DNA from: an uncultured Lachnospiraceae bacterium
GTDB taxonomy: Bacteria; Bacillota; Clostridia; Lachnospirales; Lachnospiraceae
NCBI GenBank assembly: GCA_900315505.1
Contig: OMZG01000003.1
Span: 62,001-126,000, forward strand
DNA length: 64,000 nt
Reading direction: 5' to 3'
Part shown: positions 17,885 to 26,496 of the stretch, in pieces
How the letters are laid out: every line of letters begins with the position of its first letter
Position numbering within the stretch: position 1 is the stretch's first letter
Notes under the pieces: model-generated
The model's input: only the letters and a program-made list of their open reading frames with translations
The model's database searches: none
Told to the model about the DNA's origin: nothing
Position numbers and translations under genes: made by a program

Positions 17885-18645
17885 TGGATAGCCCGAAGGA
17901 AAGACTATATAATGGTATCGTTAAGGAGAATCCTATATTTGTCCTCGTGCTTGGTATCTGCCCGACTCTCGCAGTCACGACATCTGCCATGAACGGACTC
18001 GGAATGGGACTTTCCACTACGGTCGTTCTCGCATTATCTAATGCGCTTATTTCAGCCCTGAGGAAGATGATTCCGGATCGTGTACGTATGCCGGCATTCA
18101 TCGTAGTTGTTGCATCGTTTGTGACTATAGTGCAGTTCCTGATTCAGGGATATCTGCCAAGTCTGTATGATTCGCTTGGTATTTATATCCCTCTGATAGT
18201 CGTGAACTGTATTATCCTTGGACGCGCAGAGAGCTACGCATCGAAGAACCCGGTGATCCCATCACTCTTTGATGGACTTGGAATGGGATTTGGATTTACG
18301 GCTTCTCTTATATTCATCGGAGCTGTAAGAGAGCTCTTAGGTTCAGGAAGTATTTTCGGAGCACAGATCCTTCCGCTTGCTGATAAGGCAGCCGGTAAGG
18401 CCGGATATACACCGGTTTCAATCTTCGTACTGGCACCTGGAGCATTCTTTATCTTAGCGCTTCTTGTAGTCATCATGAATATAGTAAGAGAGAAGCAGGC
18501 CGCAAAGGGCAAGCCGCTTGCACCTATCGAGAATTCCTGCCTCTGCAATGATGAGGACAGTCTTGAAGCTGCAATGGACTCCAGCAATCCTAATGTCAAG
18601 GAAGCTGTAGAGAATCTGAAGGCAAAGCAGAAGGAGGCGAAGTAA
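17884..18645 (+). CDS. rnfE: RnfE, membrane subunit of the Rnf complex
   Basis: 253 residues with six membrane helices. Family motifs include NPIFVLVLGICPTLAVT, VVNCIILGRAE and a Cys-containing helix. RnfE and RnfA are inverted homologues that together hold an iron-sulfur centre in the membrane. The soluble C-terminal tail of about 50 residues is longer than in proteobacterial RnfE and contains CLCNDED. Coupled to rnfG by a one-base overlap. Confidence 0.95.
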   Translation: MDSPKERLYNGIVKENPIFVLVLGICPTLAVTTSAMNGLGMGLSTTVVLALSNALISALRKMIPDRVRMPAFIVVVASFVTIVQFLIQGYLPSLYDSLGIYIPLIVVNCIILGRAESYASKNPVIPSLFDGLGMGFGFTASLIFIGAVRELLGSGSIFGAQILPLADKAAGKAGYTPVSIFVLAPGAFFILALLVVIMNIVREKQAAKGKPLAPIENSCLCNDEDSLEAAMDSSNPNVKEAVENLKAKQKEAK

Positions 18646-19221
18646 ATGAGTAATCTGGCACTTATATTTATCGGAGCATTCATCGTAAATAACGTGCTCC
18701 TGAGTCAGTTCCTTGGACTGTGTTCGTTCCTCGGCGTATCGAAGAAGACCTCCACAGCAGTAGGAATGGGCGGAGCCGTAACCTTCGTCATCACGATCGC
18801 ATCGGTCGTGGCAGGACTTCTGTACAAGTACATCCTCGTACCTACAGGATTCGAGTATCTGGATACCATAGTATTCATCCTCGTGATCGCAGCTCTCGTA
18901 CAGGTCGTAGAGATGTTCCTTAAGAAGAATGTTCCATCACTGTATCAGGCTCTTGGTGTGTACCTGCCTCTTATCACGACCAACTGCGCTGTACTTGGTG
19001 TTGCACTGAAGAATGTGACAAATAACTACAATATCCTTCAGGGTGTAGTATACGGACTCGGTACAGGTCTTGGATATTTCCTTGCAATCGTAATTCTTGC
19101 AGGTATCCGTGAGAAGTATAAGTACAATGAATACCCGAAGTATTTCAGGGGTACTGCAATGACCCTTATCACAGCCGGACTCATGTCAATGGCATTCTTC
19201 GGCTTCTCAGGAATGATCTAA
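18646..19221 (+). CDS. rnfA: RnfA, membrane subunit of the Rnf complex
   Basis: 191 residues, six membrane helices, the usual length. Conserved family segments NNVLLSQFLGLCSFLGVSKK and LITTNCAVLGVAL each supply a Cys for the intramembrane cluster. The gene starts directly after the rnfE stop. Confidence 0.96.
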   Translation: MSNLALIFIGAFIVNNVLLSQFLGLCSFLGVSKKTSTAVGMGGAVTFVITIASVVAGLLYKYILVPTGFEYLDTIVFILVIAALVQVVEMFLKKNVPSLYQALGVYLPLITTNCAVLGVALKNVTNNYNILQGVVYGLGTGLGYFLAIVILAGIREKYKYNEYPKYFRGTAMTLITAGLMSMAFFGFSGMI

Positions 19222-19234
19222 GGAGGGTTTAAGT

Positions 19235-20056
19235 ATGGTAAGTGGAATTATAATGGCGACTATCATCATAGGAGCCGTCGGATGTGCTATCGGATTTCTC
19301 CTGTGTCTGGCTTCTGAGAGGTTCAAGGTAGAGGTAGATCCAAGAGAAGAGGAAGTGCTCGGAGTGCTTCCTGGTAATAACTGTGGTGGATGTGGATATC
19401 CGGGCTGCCCTGGCTGTGCGCATGCTATTGTGACTGGTGAAGCACCTGTAGGTCAGTGTCCTGTAGGTGGTGCTCATGTAGCTGCAAAGATCGGTGCCAT
19501 CATGGGTGTTGATGCCGGTGAGTCGGTGAGAATGGTGGCTCATGTCAGATGTATCGGTGACTGTGATGCTGCTTCTACCAAGTACAATTATGCGGGTGTG
19601 AAGAGCTGCTCAGCCATGGCATTTGTGCCAGGCGGCGGTCCTAAGGACTGTAAGTATGGATGCATGGGATTCGGTGACTGCGTTGAGTCCTGCCAGTTCG
19701 ATGCGATCCATATCGTAAACGGAATCGCCTATGTGGACAAGGAAGCCTGCAAGGCCTGTGGCAAGTGTGTTGAGGCCTGCCCACGTGATATCATAGAGCT
19801 GATTCCTTATGATGCATCAGAAGTTGTGGACTGCCGTAACAAGGACAAGGGCAAGGATGTCATGTCAGTCTGCAAGGTCGGCTGCATCGCCTGTCATCTC
19901 TGTGAGAAGACCTGCCAGCACGATGCCGTCCATGTAGTAGACAATATCGCCTACATCGATCAGGATAAGTGTGTAGGCTGCGGAGACTGCGCCGCCAAGT
20001 GCCCGAAGAAGGTCATCACGGTCCTGCATAAGGCCTCAGAAGAGAAAACAGCATAG
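19235..20056 (+). CDS. rnfB: RnfB, ferredoxin-oxidising subunit of the Rnf complex
   Basis: 273 residues. One N-terminal membrane helix, then the RnfB-type Cys cluster NNCGGCGYPGC, followed by at least two ferredoxin-like units: ACKACGKCVEACP and KCVGCGDCAAKCP, with further clusters CKYGCMGFGDC and CIACHLCEKTC. It accepts electrons from reduced ferredoxin. AAGGAGG precedes the ATG. The stop codon abuts a palindromic REP-like element at 20057. Confidence 0.96.
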   Translation: MVSGIIMATIIIGAVGCAIGFLLCLASERFKVEVDPREEEVLGVLPGNNCGGCGYPGCPGCAHAIVTGEAPVGQCPVGGAHVAAKIGAIMGVDAGESVRMVAHVRCIGDCDAASTKYNYAGVKSCSAMAFVPGGGPKDCKYGCMGFGDCVESCQFDAIHIVNGIAYVDKEACKACGKCVEACPRDIIELIPYDASEVVDCRNKDKGKDVMSVCKVGCIACHLCEKTCQHDAVHVVDNIAYIDQDKCVGCGDCAAKCPKKVITVLHKASEEKTA

Positions 20057-20087
20057 GATGAAAAAGGGGACGGGTCCCTTTTTCATC
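20057..20087. repeat. REP-like palindrome, family A, copy 1
   Basis: Arms GATGAAAAAGGG and CCCTTTTTCATC pair perfectly around the seven-base loop GACGGGT. It starts at the first base after the rnfB stop. It is the exact reverse complement of the copy at 37742-37772. T-runs follow the right arm, so it may also help to end transcription. Confidence 0.8.
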
Positions 20088-20096
20088 TTTTTGAAA

Positions 20097-20134
20097 AGCA
20101 CCGCTTGTACATTGAGTACGAGCGGTGCTTTTTT
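20097..20134. terminator. Bidirectional terminator after rnfB
   Basis: AGCACCGCT and AGCGGTGCT, extended by GTAC/GTAC after one mismatch, form a long stem around ATTGA, followed by a T-run on the plus strand and preceded by an A-run. It would end the rnf transcript and also that of the broken minus-strand gene, whose stop codon overlaps it. Confidence 0.85.
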
Positions 20135-20416
20135 ATGGCGTGGGGATTACGAATGCATTAAGTGTCTGAACCCAGAAGAATATGACTATGACAGCAATAC
20201 CAATTCTCACCAGGTGGCCTATGATGGGCCATCGTTCACGAAAGTAAACATATTTCGGAAAAATCTTTTGATATTGAAGGCATCAAATACGCATATAATG
20301 CCTATTATGCAGAAGATTATATTTATCACATTGTCATGTTCAGCCGTGTCTCCATAGACCAGAATGGCGATTATCGCAGTGAGCAGGGAGAGATATGTAT
20401 ATGTGGCAATCACCAT
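20133..20416 (-). pseudogene. Small three-helix membrane protein gene broken by a frameshift
   Basis: From ATG at 20414-20416 the frame encodes two hydrophobic helices (YLSLLTAIIAILVYG and VINIIFCIIGIICVFDAF) and then stops at 20219. From a T-run near 20261-20265 the adjacent frame continues with natural-looking protein (FPKYVYFRERWPIIGHL, then a third helix IGIAVIVIFFWVQTLNAF) to TAA at 20133-20135. Adding one T to the five-T run would join the parts into a protein of about 95 residues. I do not recognise the family. A sequencing error, a real mutation, or slippage at the run could explain it. The start has no good ribosome-binding site. The rest of this gap holds a terminator, a repeat and the hypA promoter. 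Confidence 0.55.
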
Positions 20417-20428
20417 TTGAAGTTGCTA

Positions 20429-20457
20429 TTTACTTTAACTGTACAGTTATTTATAAT
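20429..20457 (+). promoter_or_regulatory. hypA promoter with a palindromic operator in its spacer
   Basis: TTTACT (20429-20434) and TATAAT (20452-20457) are 17 bases apart. Between them lies the perfect 14-base palindrome TAACTGTACAGTTA (20436-20449), well placed for a repressor. The leader to hypA is about 80 bases. The regulator is not identified in the window. Confidence 0.55.
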
Positions 20458-20543
20458 GGGGTTTGAATGACAGAAAGGGAGAGCGCATCCTGTAAGGACA
20501 TACAGAATGGTAAGTGGCTTTCAATCCTGATTGGCAGTGATCT

Positions 20544-20951
20544 ATGCATGAAATGGGAATTGTGCTTCATCTGGCGAAGACGCTGGATGAAGCCGCTGAG
20601 GAAAATCATATAAGCAGATATGGCTCGGTGACTCTGTCTGTAGGAGAGGTGTCAGGTATTATGACGGATTATTTCACCGAGTGCTGGGATTATTTCAAGA
20701 GCAGACACCCACTGCTTAAGGACTCGGTTCTGAAGATAGAGACAATACCGGCAGTCACATTCTGTTCGAACTGTGAGAAAAATTATCCTACCGTGAAGTA
20801 TGGAAAGACCTGTCCATACTGCGGATCAGGCGAAACCTGGCTCATCACGGGCAATGAATGTGTGATAAAAGAGGTAGAGGCTGAGACCTCAGATGGTACT
20901 GAGGGCACAGTAGTAAAAGAAGTCGGGGAATCAGGAGATTATTACCAATGA
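20544..20951 (+). CDS. hypA: HypA, nickel chaperone for hydrogenase maturation
   Basis: 135 residues, slightly longer than usual because of an acidic tail. The N-terminus MHEMGIV contains the His2/Glu3 nickel site, which fixes the start at 20544. The zinc site is formed by CSNC and CPYC. HypA hands nickel to [NiFe] hydrogenase or related enzymes with HypB. No hydrogenase subunit gene is in the window. trmL overlaps its stop by four bases; two hypB genes lie 0.6 kb away on the other strand. Confidence 0.93.
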   Translation: MHEMGIVLHLAKTLDEAAEENHISRYGSVTLSVGEVSGIMTDYFTECWDYFKSRHPLLKDSVLKIETIPAVTFCSNCEKNYPTVKYGKTCPYCGSGETWLITGNECVIKEVEAETSDGTEGTVVKEVGESGDYYQ

Positions 20952-21481
20952 TCAATATAGTTCTACATCAGCCTGAGATACCATTCAATACCGGTGCTAT
21001 CGGTCGTACCTGTGTAGCCACCGGATCAGCCCTGCATCTCATATATCCACTTGGATTCATACTGAATGATAGGTATGTAAGGAGAGCAGGAATGGATTAC
21101 TGGGACAGACTTGATCTGACTGAGTACAATGACTATGATGATTTCTGTGAAAAGAATGAAGGGCTGACATATAATGGAGAGGATTCTCCGGATAAGCCGG
21201 GATCGAAGCTCTGGTTTGCAACTACCAAGGCCAGACAGTGCTATTCGGATGTGCATTTCGGTCCGGATGACTATATCATGTTTGGCAAGGAATCAGCCGG
21301 CATTCCGGAGGAGATTCTGGTAGAGCACCCTGGTGCGTGCATCAGAATACCTATGCTGGGAGATACGAGATCACTTAATCTGTCGAATTCTGTAGCAATA
21401 GTGCTGTATGAAGCACTGAGACAGAACGGATTCCCCGGATTAAATGAAATGGGCAATCTTCACAGGCTCTCCTGGTCATAA
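20948..21481 (+). CDS. trmL: tRNA (cytidine/uridine-34 2'-O)-methyltransferase TrmL
   Basis: 177 residues, a SPOUT methyltransferase. The family motifs are present: NIVLHQPEIPFNTGAIGRTC at the start, FGKESAGIPEEIL, and the knot region IPMLGDTRSLNLSNSVAIVL. TrmL methylates the wobble ribose of tRNA-Leu isoacceptors. An insert after residue 75 (NGEDSPDKPGSK) is slightly longer than in E. coli. Starts in an ATGA overlap with hypA. Confidence 0.93.
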   Translation: MINIVLHQPEIPFNTGAIGRTCVATGSALHLIYPLGFILNDRYVRRAGMDYWDRLDLTEYNDYDDFCEKNEGLTYNGEDSPDKPGSKLWFATTKARQCYSDVHFGPDDYIMFGKESAGIPEEILVEHPGACIRIPMLGDTRSLNLSNSVAIVLYEALRQNGFPGLNEMGNLHRLSWS

Positions 21482-21527
21482 GAAAAAGGATCCGAGGTAT
21501 AATAGCTGATATTTCTGCAAAAAATAT

Positions 21528-21563
21528 GTGCATCACCTGTAAAGCAGGCGGTGCACTTTTCTT
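21528..21563. terminator. Terminator between trmL and the hypB genes
   Basis: GTGCATCACCTG and GCAGGCGGTGCAC form an imperfect stem around a short A-rich loop, followed by a T-rich run. It lies between convergent genes and could serve both strands. Confidence 0.75.
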
Positions 21564-21569
21564 TTTATA

Positions 21570-22229
21570 TCAGGATTTCCAGATCCCGACCTGTTCCTTA
21601 AGCCAGGTCTCAAATGAATCCATTCCCTGGCCTGTCTTTGCTGAAACAGGGAAAATACTGATATCCGGATTCAGTCTTTTGGCACGTTCCTTGCATTTTT
21701 CAACATCGAAATCAAAATATTCAAGAGTATCCATCTTTGTGATGACGAGTGCATCTGACTGTTCAAACATCAGTGGATATTTGAGCGGCTTGTCATCGCC
21801 CTCAGGTACTGAGAGTATCATGACTTTGAGCCCTGCTCCTGTATCAAATTCTGCTGGGCAGATGAGATTACCAACATTTTCGAGGAAGATCAGATCCTTG
21901 CCATCGTATCCCATTGAATCAAGGGCACGTTTTGTCATGCCTGCGTCCATATGGCACATGCCATCTGTATGAGCCTGAATGGAGGTGGCACCGAGATTTT
22001 CAATCTTTACAGCATCTACATCTGAAGCAATATCAGCTTCCATTACGGCGATATCCATATCATCCCTCAGATCGGTAATGGTGCGGGATAGAAGGGTGGT
22101 CTTTCCTGAGCCTGGACTTGACATCAGATTGATGAGAAGTGACCCTTTCTCCTTCATTTCTTTTCTGATAGCATCTGCATCCCTGTCATTTGATTCCGTG
22201 ACTGAGGCATTCAGTTCTATAACCTTCAT
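21570..22229 (-). CDS. hypB: HypB-like nickel GTPase, second copy
   Basis: 219 residues. P-loop SSPGSGKTT, metal site with Cys-His in MCHMDAGM, VCPAEFD-type Cys segment (ICPAEFDTG), and the guanine-specificity motif ITKMD. There is no N-terminal His-rich nickel store. It overlaps the first hypB by four bases, with AAGGAGG upstream of the ATG. The two copies are clearly paralogous yet diverged along their length, which suggests different clients or a hetero-oligomer. Confidence 0.9.
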   Translation of the reverse strand: MKVIELNASVTESNDRDADAIRKEMKEKGSLLINLMSSPGSGKTTLLSRTITDLRDDMDIAVMEADIASDVDAVKIENLGATSIQAHTDGMCHMDAGMTKRALDSMGYDGKDLIFLENVGNLICPAEFDTGAGLKVMILSVPEGDDKPLKYPLMFEQSDALVITKMDTLEYFDFDVEKCKERAKRLNPDISIFPVSAKTGQGMDSFETWLKEQVGIWKS

Positions 22230-22909
22230 TTGTCATCCTCCTTGGACAGAGATATCTGTCCCTCAAGCCAGCTGATCCATTCGTCGAACCCATCACCGGT
22301 CTTAGCCGAGATCGGGATGACCTTGAGTGAAGGATTGGCGTAGTTCAGGCTGTCGCAGAGCTTGTTGATGCTGAAATCAAAGACTGCTCTGGTGTCGAAC
22401 TTGTTGACAAGGAGAATATCACCTACCTTGAACATAAGAGGGTACTTGAGTGGCTTGTCATCGCCCTCAGGCACTGACAGGATCACGACTTCCTTGTTCT
22501 GACCTACATCGAATTCGGCAGGACAGACCAGATTGCCGACATTTTCAAGAAATACAAGGTCGAGATCATCGACTCCAAGCTTTTCAAGACCTCTCTTTGT
22601 CATGTCTGCATCCATATGGCAGGAACCACCGGTATGGAGCTGGATGACCTTGGCACCAGCATCAGCGACAGTCTGAGCATCCACGTCACTATCGACATCT
22701 GCCTCCATGACCCCGATTCGGTATTTATCCTTTAGCATGTCTATGGTGCGTACAAGTGTAGTAGTCTTTCCGGCACCCGGGCTGGACATCAGATTCACGA
22801 AGAAGACATTCTTCGATTTCAGATAGTCTCTGACTTCAGCGGCTACCTTGTCGTTGTCTTCAATAACTCTCTCCTTTGTTTCCAAAATCTCGAATTCTCT
22901 ATTGCTCAT
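22226..22909 (-). CDS. hypB: HypB-like nickel GTPase, first copy
   Basis: 227 residues. P-loop SSPGAGKTT, Cys-His metal site in SCHMDADM, VCPAEFDVG and the guanine motif VNKFD. The order of motifs and length match HypB without a His-rich leader. HypB hydrolyses GTP to drive nickel transfer from HypA to the hydrogenase precursor. It lies 59 bases downstream of the 944-residue oxidoreductase gene, same strand. Confidence 0.92.
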   Translation of the reverse strand: MSNREFEILETKERVIEDNDKVAAEVRDYLKSKNVFFVNLMSSPGAGKTTTLVRTIDMLKDKYRIGVMEADVDSDVDAQTVADAGAKVIQLHTGGSCHMDADMTKRGLEKLGVDDLDLVFLENVGNLVCPAEFDVGQNKEVVILSVPEGDDKPLKYPLMFKVGDILLVNKFDTRAVFDFSINKLCDSLNYANPSLKVIPISAKTGDGFDEWISWLEGQISLSKEDDK

Positions 22910-22968
22910 TTTGATTCCTGTGTGTTCACTAAGGATAGCTTATAACTATCAACTCATAACTTGTAACT

Positions 22969-25803
22969 TTATTCCTGATATTCTGGAAGCTTCTTATGAA
23001 GCGTTATATTCATTGCACGCCTGGCTGCATATTTTCCTACTTCCTTGATGCGGTCCTCGTAGCGATGCATGTCTGAGGCATGTGGCAGATCACGGGACAG
23101 ATGAATGGCATCGAACTTGCAGCGGGTAGTGCAGAGACCACATCCGATACAGCGGTTGTAATCTACAATAGAAGCTCCGCATCCCAGACAGCGTGAAGCT
23201 TCCTCCTGTACCTGCTCTTCTGTAAGAGTTGCACGGAGATCTGAGAATGATCTCTTGGCCTGATCTGTTGTGACTCCATCCTTCATTGTGATAGTGACTC
23301 TCGGAGTCCTGTCATATGAATCAATGCTGATGTCATCTTTATCGAGTTCCTTGAACTCACGGAGGTCTCTTGCGATTGTGAGGCTTTGGCCAGGATGTAC
23401 AAAACGATGCATTGACTCAGCAGCCTTCTTGCCATCGGCTATTGCATCAATTGCAAATCCTGCTCCATGGTAGATATCTCCGCCAGCGAAGATATCCGGC
23501 TCTGCAGTCTGGAAAGTGATGTCATCTGCGACAGCACAGTTGCCACGGCCTGTCTTTACATTTGTCCCGTCAAGCAGATTGCCCCATTCGGCAGACTGGC
23601 CTATTGCCATGAGAACTGTCTGACATTCAAGAGTGATAGTCTCATTCTCATCATACTGAGGATTGAATCTGCCATCAGCATCCTTTACCTGAGTACATTT
23701 CTTGAAGGTAATTGCGGAAACCCTGCCATCAGCAGATGCCAGTTCCTTAGGCCCCCAGCCGTTCATGATCTCAATTCCTTCAGCCCTGGCCTCTTCGACT
23801 TCATCAGCTGCCGCAGGCATTTCATCAGCTCCCTCGAGGCAGAGCATTGTGACCTTGCCAGAGGTACAGCGCAGGGCAGTGCGTGCGACATCAATTGCCA
23901 CATTACCGCCGCCGACTACGACTACATCACCAGGGAGCTTCACTTCATCTGTAGAACCATCCTCTGACAGCCCGATAGAAGCTCGCTTCAGGAATGATAC
24001 ACCTGATTCAACACCCTCTGCATCTTCGCCAGGGACTCCGGCTTTTCTTCCTCCCTGAAGACCGATTGCGAGATAGAATGCCTTGTATCCCTGATCTCTT
24101 AGATCCTGAATGGTCACATCCTTCCCTACATCGACGCCACATCTGAATTCAACGCCCATCTGCTTTAATACATCTATTTCAGCCTCGAGGACATTTTTTT
24201 CCAGACGGAAATTCGGGATTCCATTGAGGAGCATTCCACCCGGACGTTTTTCTTTTTCAAAAATGGTGACATCATAGCCTCTGGTACGCAGGTAGTATGC
24301 ACAGGTCATTCCGGCTGGACCAGCACCAATGATGGCCATTCTGTAATCGCTTCCCCACATGCCGCCATCATCCTTCTCACATACCGGGATGAAACGCTTG
24401 TCTTCATGAAGCTCCTGCTCCGCGATGAACTTCTTGATCTCATCAATTGCGACAGGAGAGTCGATAGTGCCTCTTGTACAGGCATCTTCACAGCGTCTGT
24501 TACAGATGGCTCCGCATACTGCAGGGAATGGATTGTCCTGCTTGATGAGCTCAAGAGCATCCATGTATCTGCCTTCCTTTGCCAGACGCACATATCCCTG
24601 AACGGCGAGATGAGCAGGACAGGCTGTCTTACATGGGGCGGTACCTGTATCATAGACATTGATCTTCGCATCTTCTCTATATGATGGATTCCACTTGTAA
24701 GGTCCCCACTTGTGATTGTCAGGAAGCTCAGACAGCGGGTACTTCACACGGCTGCCATCAGCCCTGCATAGCTTCTGACCGAGCTTTGCTGCACCGACAG
24801 GGCAGACTTCTACGCACTTGCCACATGCTACGCACTTGTCTCTGTCTACATGTGCGCGATAGGCGCTGCGGCTCATATTAGGCGTATTGTACAGCTGGGA
24901 TGTACGGATGGCATTGCAGACTCCAGGAGCACAGTTGCAGATTCCTACGATCTTGTCCTCGCCATCGATATTTGTGATCTGATGGACGAAGCCGTGCCGT
25001 TCTGCACGCTTAAAGATTTCCATGGCCTCTTCTTTAGTGATATAGCGGCCTGTATGTCTCTCGACACAGAACTCAGCCAGATCACCGACACCCACGCAGA
25101 ACTCGCCTTCAATCTCACCATCACCTTCACCGCGCATTCTCTGCTGCTTGCGGCAGGTACACTGACCAACACTGATTTTGCCATCGTACTTGTCAAGCCA
25201 GTGAGAGATCCGCTCCAGGCTGACTGATTCAGGATTTGATTCGATCGCAGTCTCTACCGGGATGACATGCATTCCGACTCCTGCGCCTCCTGGCGGGACC
25301 ATAGGAGTGAGCGGTTCCAGTGGCATCTGGGTCATCAGATTGAAAAATGTGGCCAGTTCCGGATGCTCATCTGTGAGCGGATCCTGCATCATCATGAATT
25401 CGGCAGAACCAGGTACGAAGATCGGCATATCATACTGCTTTATGCCTTCTGGATTCTCTCTGTTGAACTCTATAAGACCGAGCCATACGAGATGATCAAC
25501 CATTTTCTGGGCCTCATCTACTGACATATGATTCATCTCTGCCAGCTTCTCTATACGGTAGTTCACACGTGTCTTTTTAAAGCTCAGCATGAACTTCACT
25601 TCATCCTTGGTGAGAAGGTGATCTAAGGCCCAGTATTCCGGGTCATCATAGGTCATGTTCTTAAGGATCTTCGCATCCATCCTGTCTGTGATCAGCTCCC
25701 CGAGCTGCAGGACGAGCTTAGCCTTTTCAGGATCGTCAGGAGTGTACCCCTGCTCCTGACGGTAATCCCCATCGTTTATAAACCTGCCCTTTTGTTCCTT
25801 CAT
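22969..25803 (-). CDS. Iron-sulfur/FAD-dependent NAD(P) oxidoreductase of the GltD type, 944 residues
   Basis: Residues 1-190 have no recognised domain but include a helix-turn-helix-like helical stretch. A Cys-rich unit follows (QCTCRKQQRM, EFCVG, CNCAPGVC), then a ferredoxin motif CVACGKCVEVCP (about 320-335). The middle is a glutamate-synthase small-subunit-like module: CKTACPAHLAVQGYV, CGAICNRRCEDAC, FAD motif AIIGAGPAGMTCAYYL, and NAD(P) motif VVVGGGNVAIDVARTAL. The C-terminus adds CLGCG and CIGCGLCTTRC. It probably moves electrons between NAD(P)H and ferredoxin or a partner; the substrate is unknown. GGAGG precedes its ATG. It probably heads an operon with both hypB genes. Confidence 0.82.
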   Translation of the reverse strand: MKEQKGRFINDGDYRQEQGYTPDDPEKAKLVLQLGELITDRMDAKILKNMTYDDPEYWALDHLLTKDEVKFMLSFKKTRVNYRIEKLAEMNHMSVDEAQKMVDHLVWLGLIEFNRENPEGIKQYDMPIFVPGSAEFMMMQDPLTDEHPELATFFNLMTQMPLEPLTPMVPPGGAGVGMHVIPVETAIESNPESVSLERISHWLDKYDGKISVGQCTCRKQQRMRGEGDGEIEGEFCVGVGDLAEFCVERHTGRYITKEEAMEIFKRAERHGFVHQITNIDGEDKIVGICNCAPGVCNAIRTSQLYNTPNMSRSAYRAHVDRDKCVACGKCVEVCPVGAAKLGQKLCRADGSRVKYPLSELPDNHKWGPYKWNPSYREDAKINVYDTGTAPCKTACPAHLAVQGYVRLAKEGRYMDALELIKQDNPFPAVCGAICNRRCEDACTRGTIDSPVAIDEIKKFIAEQELHEDKRFIPVCEKDDGGMWGSDYRMAIIGAGPAGMTCAYYLRTRGYDVTIFEKEKRPGGMLLNGIPNFRLEKNVLEAEIDVLKQMGVEFRCGVDVGKDVTIQDLRDQGYKAFYLAIGLQGGRKAGVPGEDAEGVESGVSFLKRASIGLSEDGSTDEVKLPGDVVVVGGGNVAIDVARTALRCTSGKVTMLCLEGADEMPAAADEVEEARAEGIEIMNGWGPKELASADGRVSAITFKKCTQVKDADGRFNPQYDENETITLECQTVLMAIGQSAEWGNLLDGTNVKTGRGNCAVADDITFQTAEPDIFAGGDIYHGAGFAIDAIADGKKAAESMHRFVHPGQSLTIARDLREFKELDKDDISIDSYDRTPRVTITMKDGVTTDQAKRSFSDLRATLTEEQVQEEASRCLGCGASIVDYNRCIGCGLCTTRCKFDAIHLSRDLPHASDMHRYEDRIKEVGKYAARRAMNITLHKKLPEYQE

Positions 25804-25929
25804 TTATTACCTCCACTTAGTGACAGAACATGAATATCTGTCATAAAACATACTATGAATATTATAACGCAATATGTTTTTAAAAGGAATTTTTTTACAC
25901 AGTACATTGTGATAAAATATTTCACCTGA

Positions 25930-25958
25930 TGAAACTTTTCGCAGTGATACACTGTCTA
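25930..25958 (+). promoter_or_regulatory. ECF-type promoter, probably autoregulated by SigV
   Basis: TGAAAC (25930-25935) followed after 17 bases by TGTCTA (25953-25958). TGAAAC with a GTC-type -10 is the pattern of Firmicutes ECF sigma promoters of the SigV/SigX group. It sits 34 bases before the GTG start of the sigma gene, as expected for self-activation. Confidence 0.65.
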
Positions 25959-25992
25959 ATAGGTGTAAGCAAACGAAAGGAAGTGATACAAA

Positions 25993-26496
25993 GTGTTTTC
26001 CCGGGAAAGAAAAAGCACTAATGAAAAGCTTATTGAGAAAGTGCTCCTTGAAAAATATAACAGCTATTACCGGATGGCAGTGAGCTTTACACACAATGAG
26101 GCAGACGCAGAGGATATCGTGCAGGAGGGTGCATACAGGGCCATAAAGAATGCCAGGAGCCTGAAGAATCCTGAGTTCGCAGGAACCTGGATCTACCGTA
26201 TCATGATGAACGAGATTTACCGCAGTGTACAGAAGAATCAGCCTGATTCACTTGATGCGATGGACTACCAGGGCGAAGGGAAGTCAGATACCTATGAGGA
26301 TACAGACCTTCAGAGGATTCTGGATTCACTCGATCCGAAGGACAAGGCTGTTATACAACTTAAATATTTTGAAGAAATGAAGCTGAGAGAAATCGCAGAG
26401 ATCCTCGGCGAGAATGAAAATACGGTGAAGAGCCGGCTCTATAGAAGCCTTAAGAAGCTGAAACAGGACATGGAGGCAGAAGGTTATGACAGATGA
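25993..26496 (+). CDS. sigV: ECF sigma factor, SigV-like
   Basis: 167 residues with sigma region 2 (SFTHNEADAEDIVQEGAYRAIKNARSL) and region 4 (LDPKDKAVIQLKYFEEMKLREIAEILGENENTVKSRLYRSLKKL). It starts with GTG at 25993 after AAAGGAAG. The next gene overlaps by 11 bases and encodes an RsiV-like anti-sigma factor, so the pair matches sigV-rsiV, which responds to lysozyme in Bacillus subtilis and relatives. Confidence 0.88.
   Translation: MFSRERKSTNEKLIEKVLLEKYNSYYRMAVSFTHNEADAEDIVQEGAYRAIKNARSLKNPEFAGTWIYRIMMNEIYRSVQKNQPDSLDAMDYQGEGKSDTYEDTDLQRILDSLDPKDKAVIQLKYFEEMKLREIAEILGENENTVKSRLYRSLKKLKQDMEAEGYDR

Noticed and set aside
20219-20290. Programmed -1 frameshift in the small membrane gene
   Set aside because: The T-run is not a canonical slippery heptamer, and no downstream pseudoknot was evident; a simple one-base deletion is more likely.
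20058-20357. Plus-strand open frame of 99 codons after rnfB
   Set aside because: It starts inside a REP-like palindrome, runs through a terminator hairpin, has no ribosome-binding site and a non-protein-like composition. The minus strand gives a better, though broken, membrane protein.
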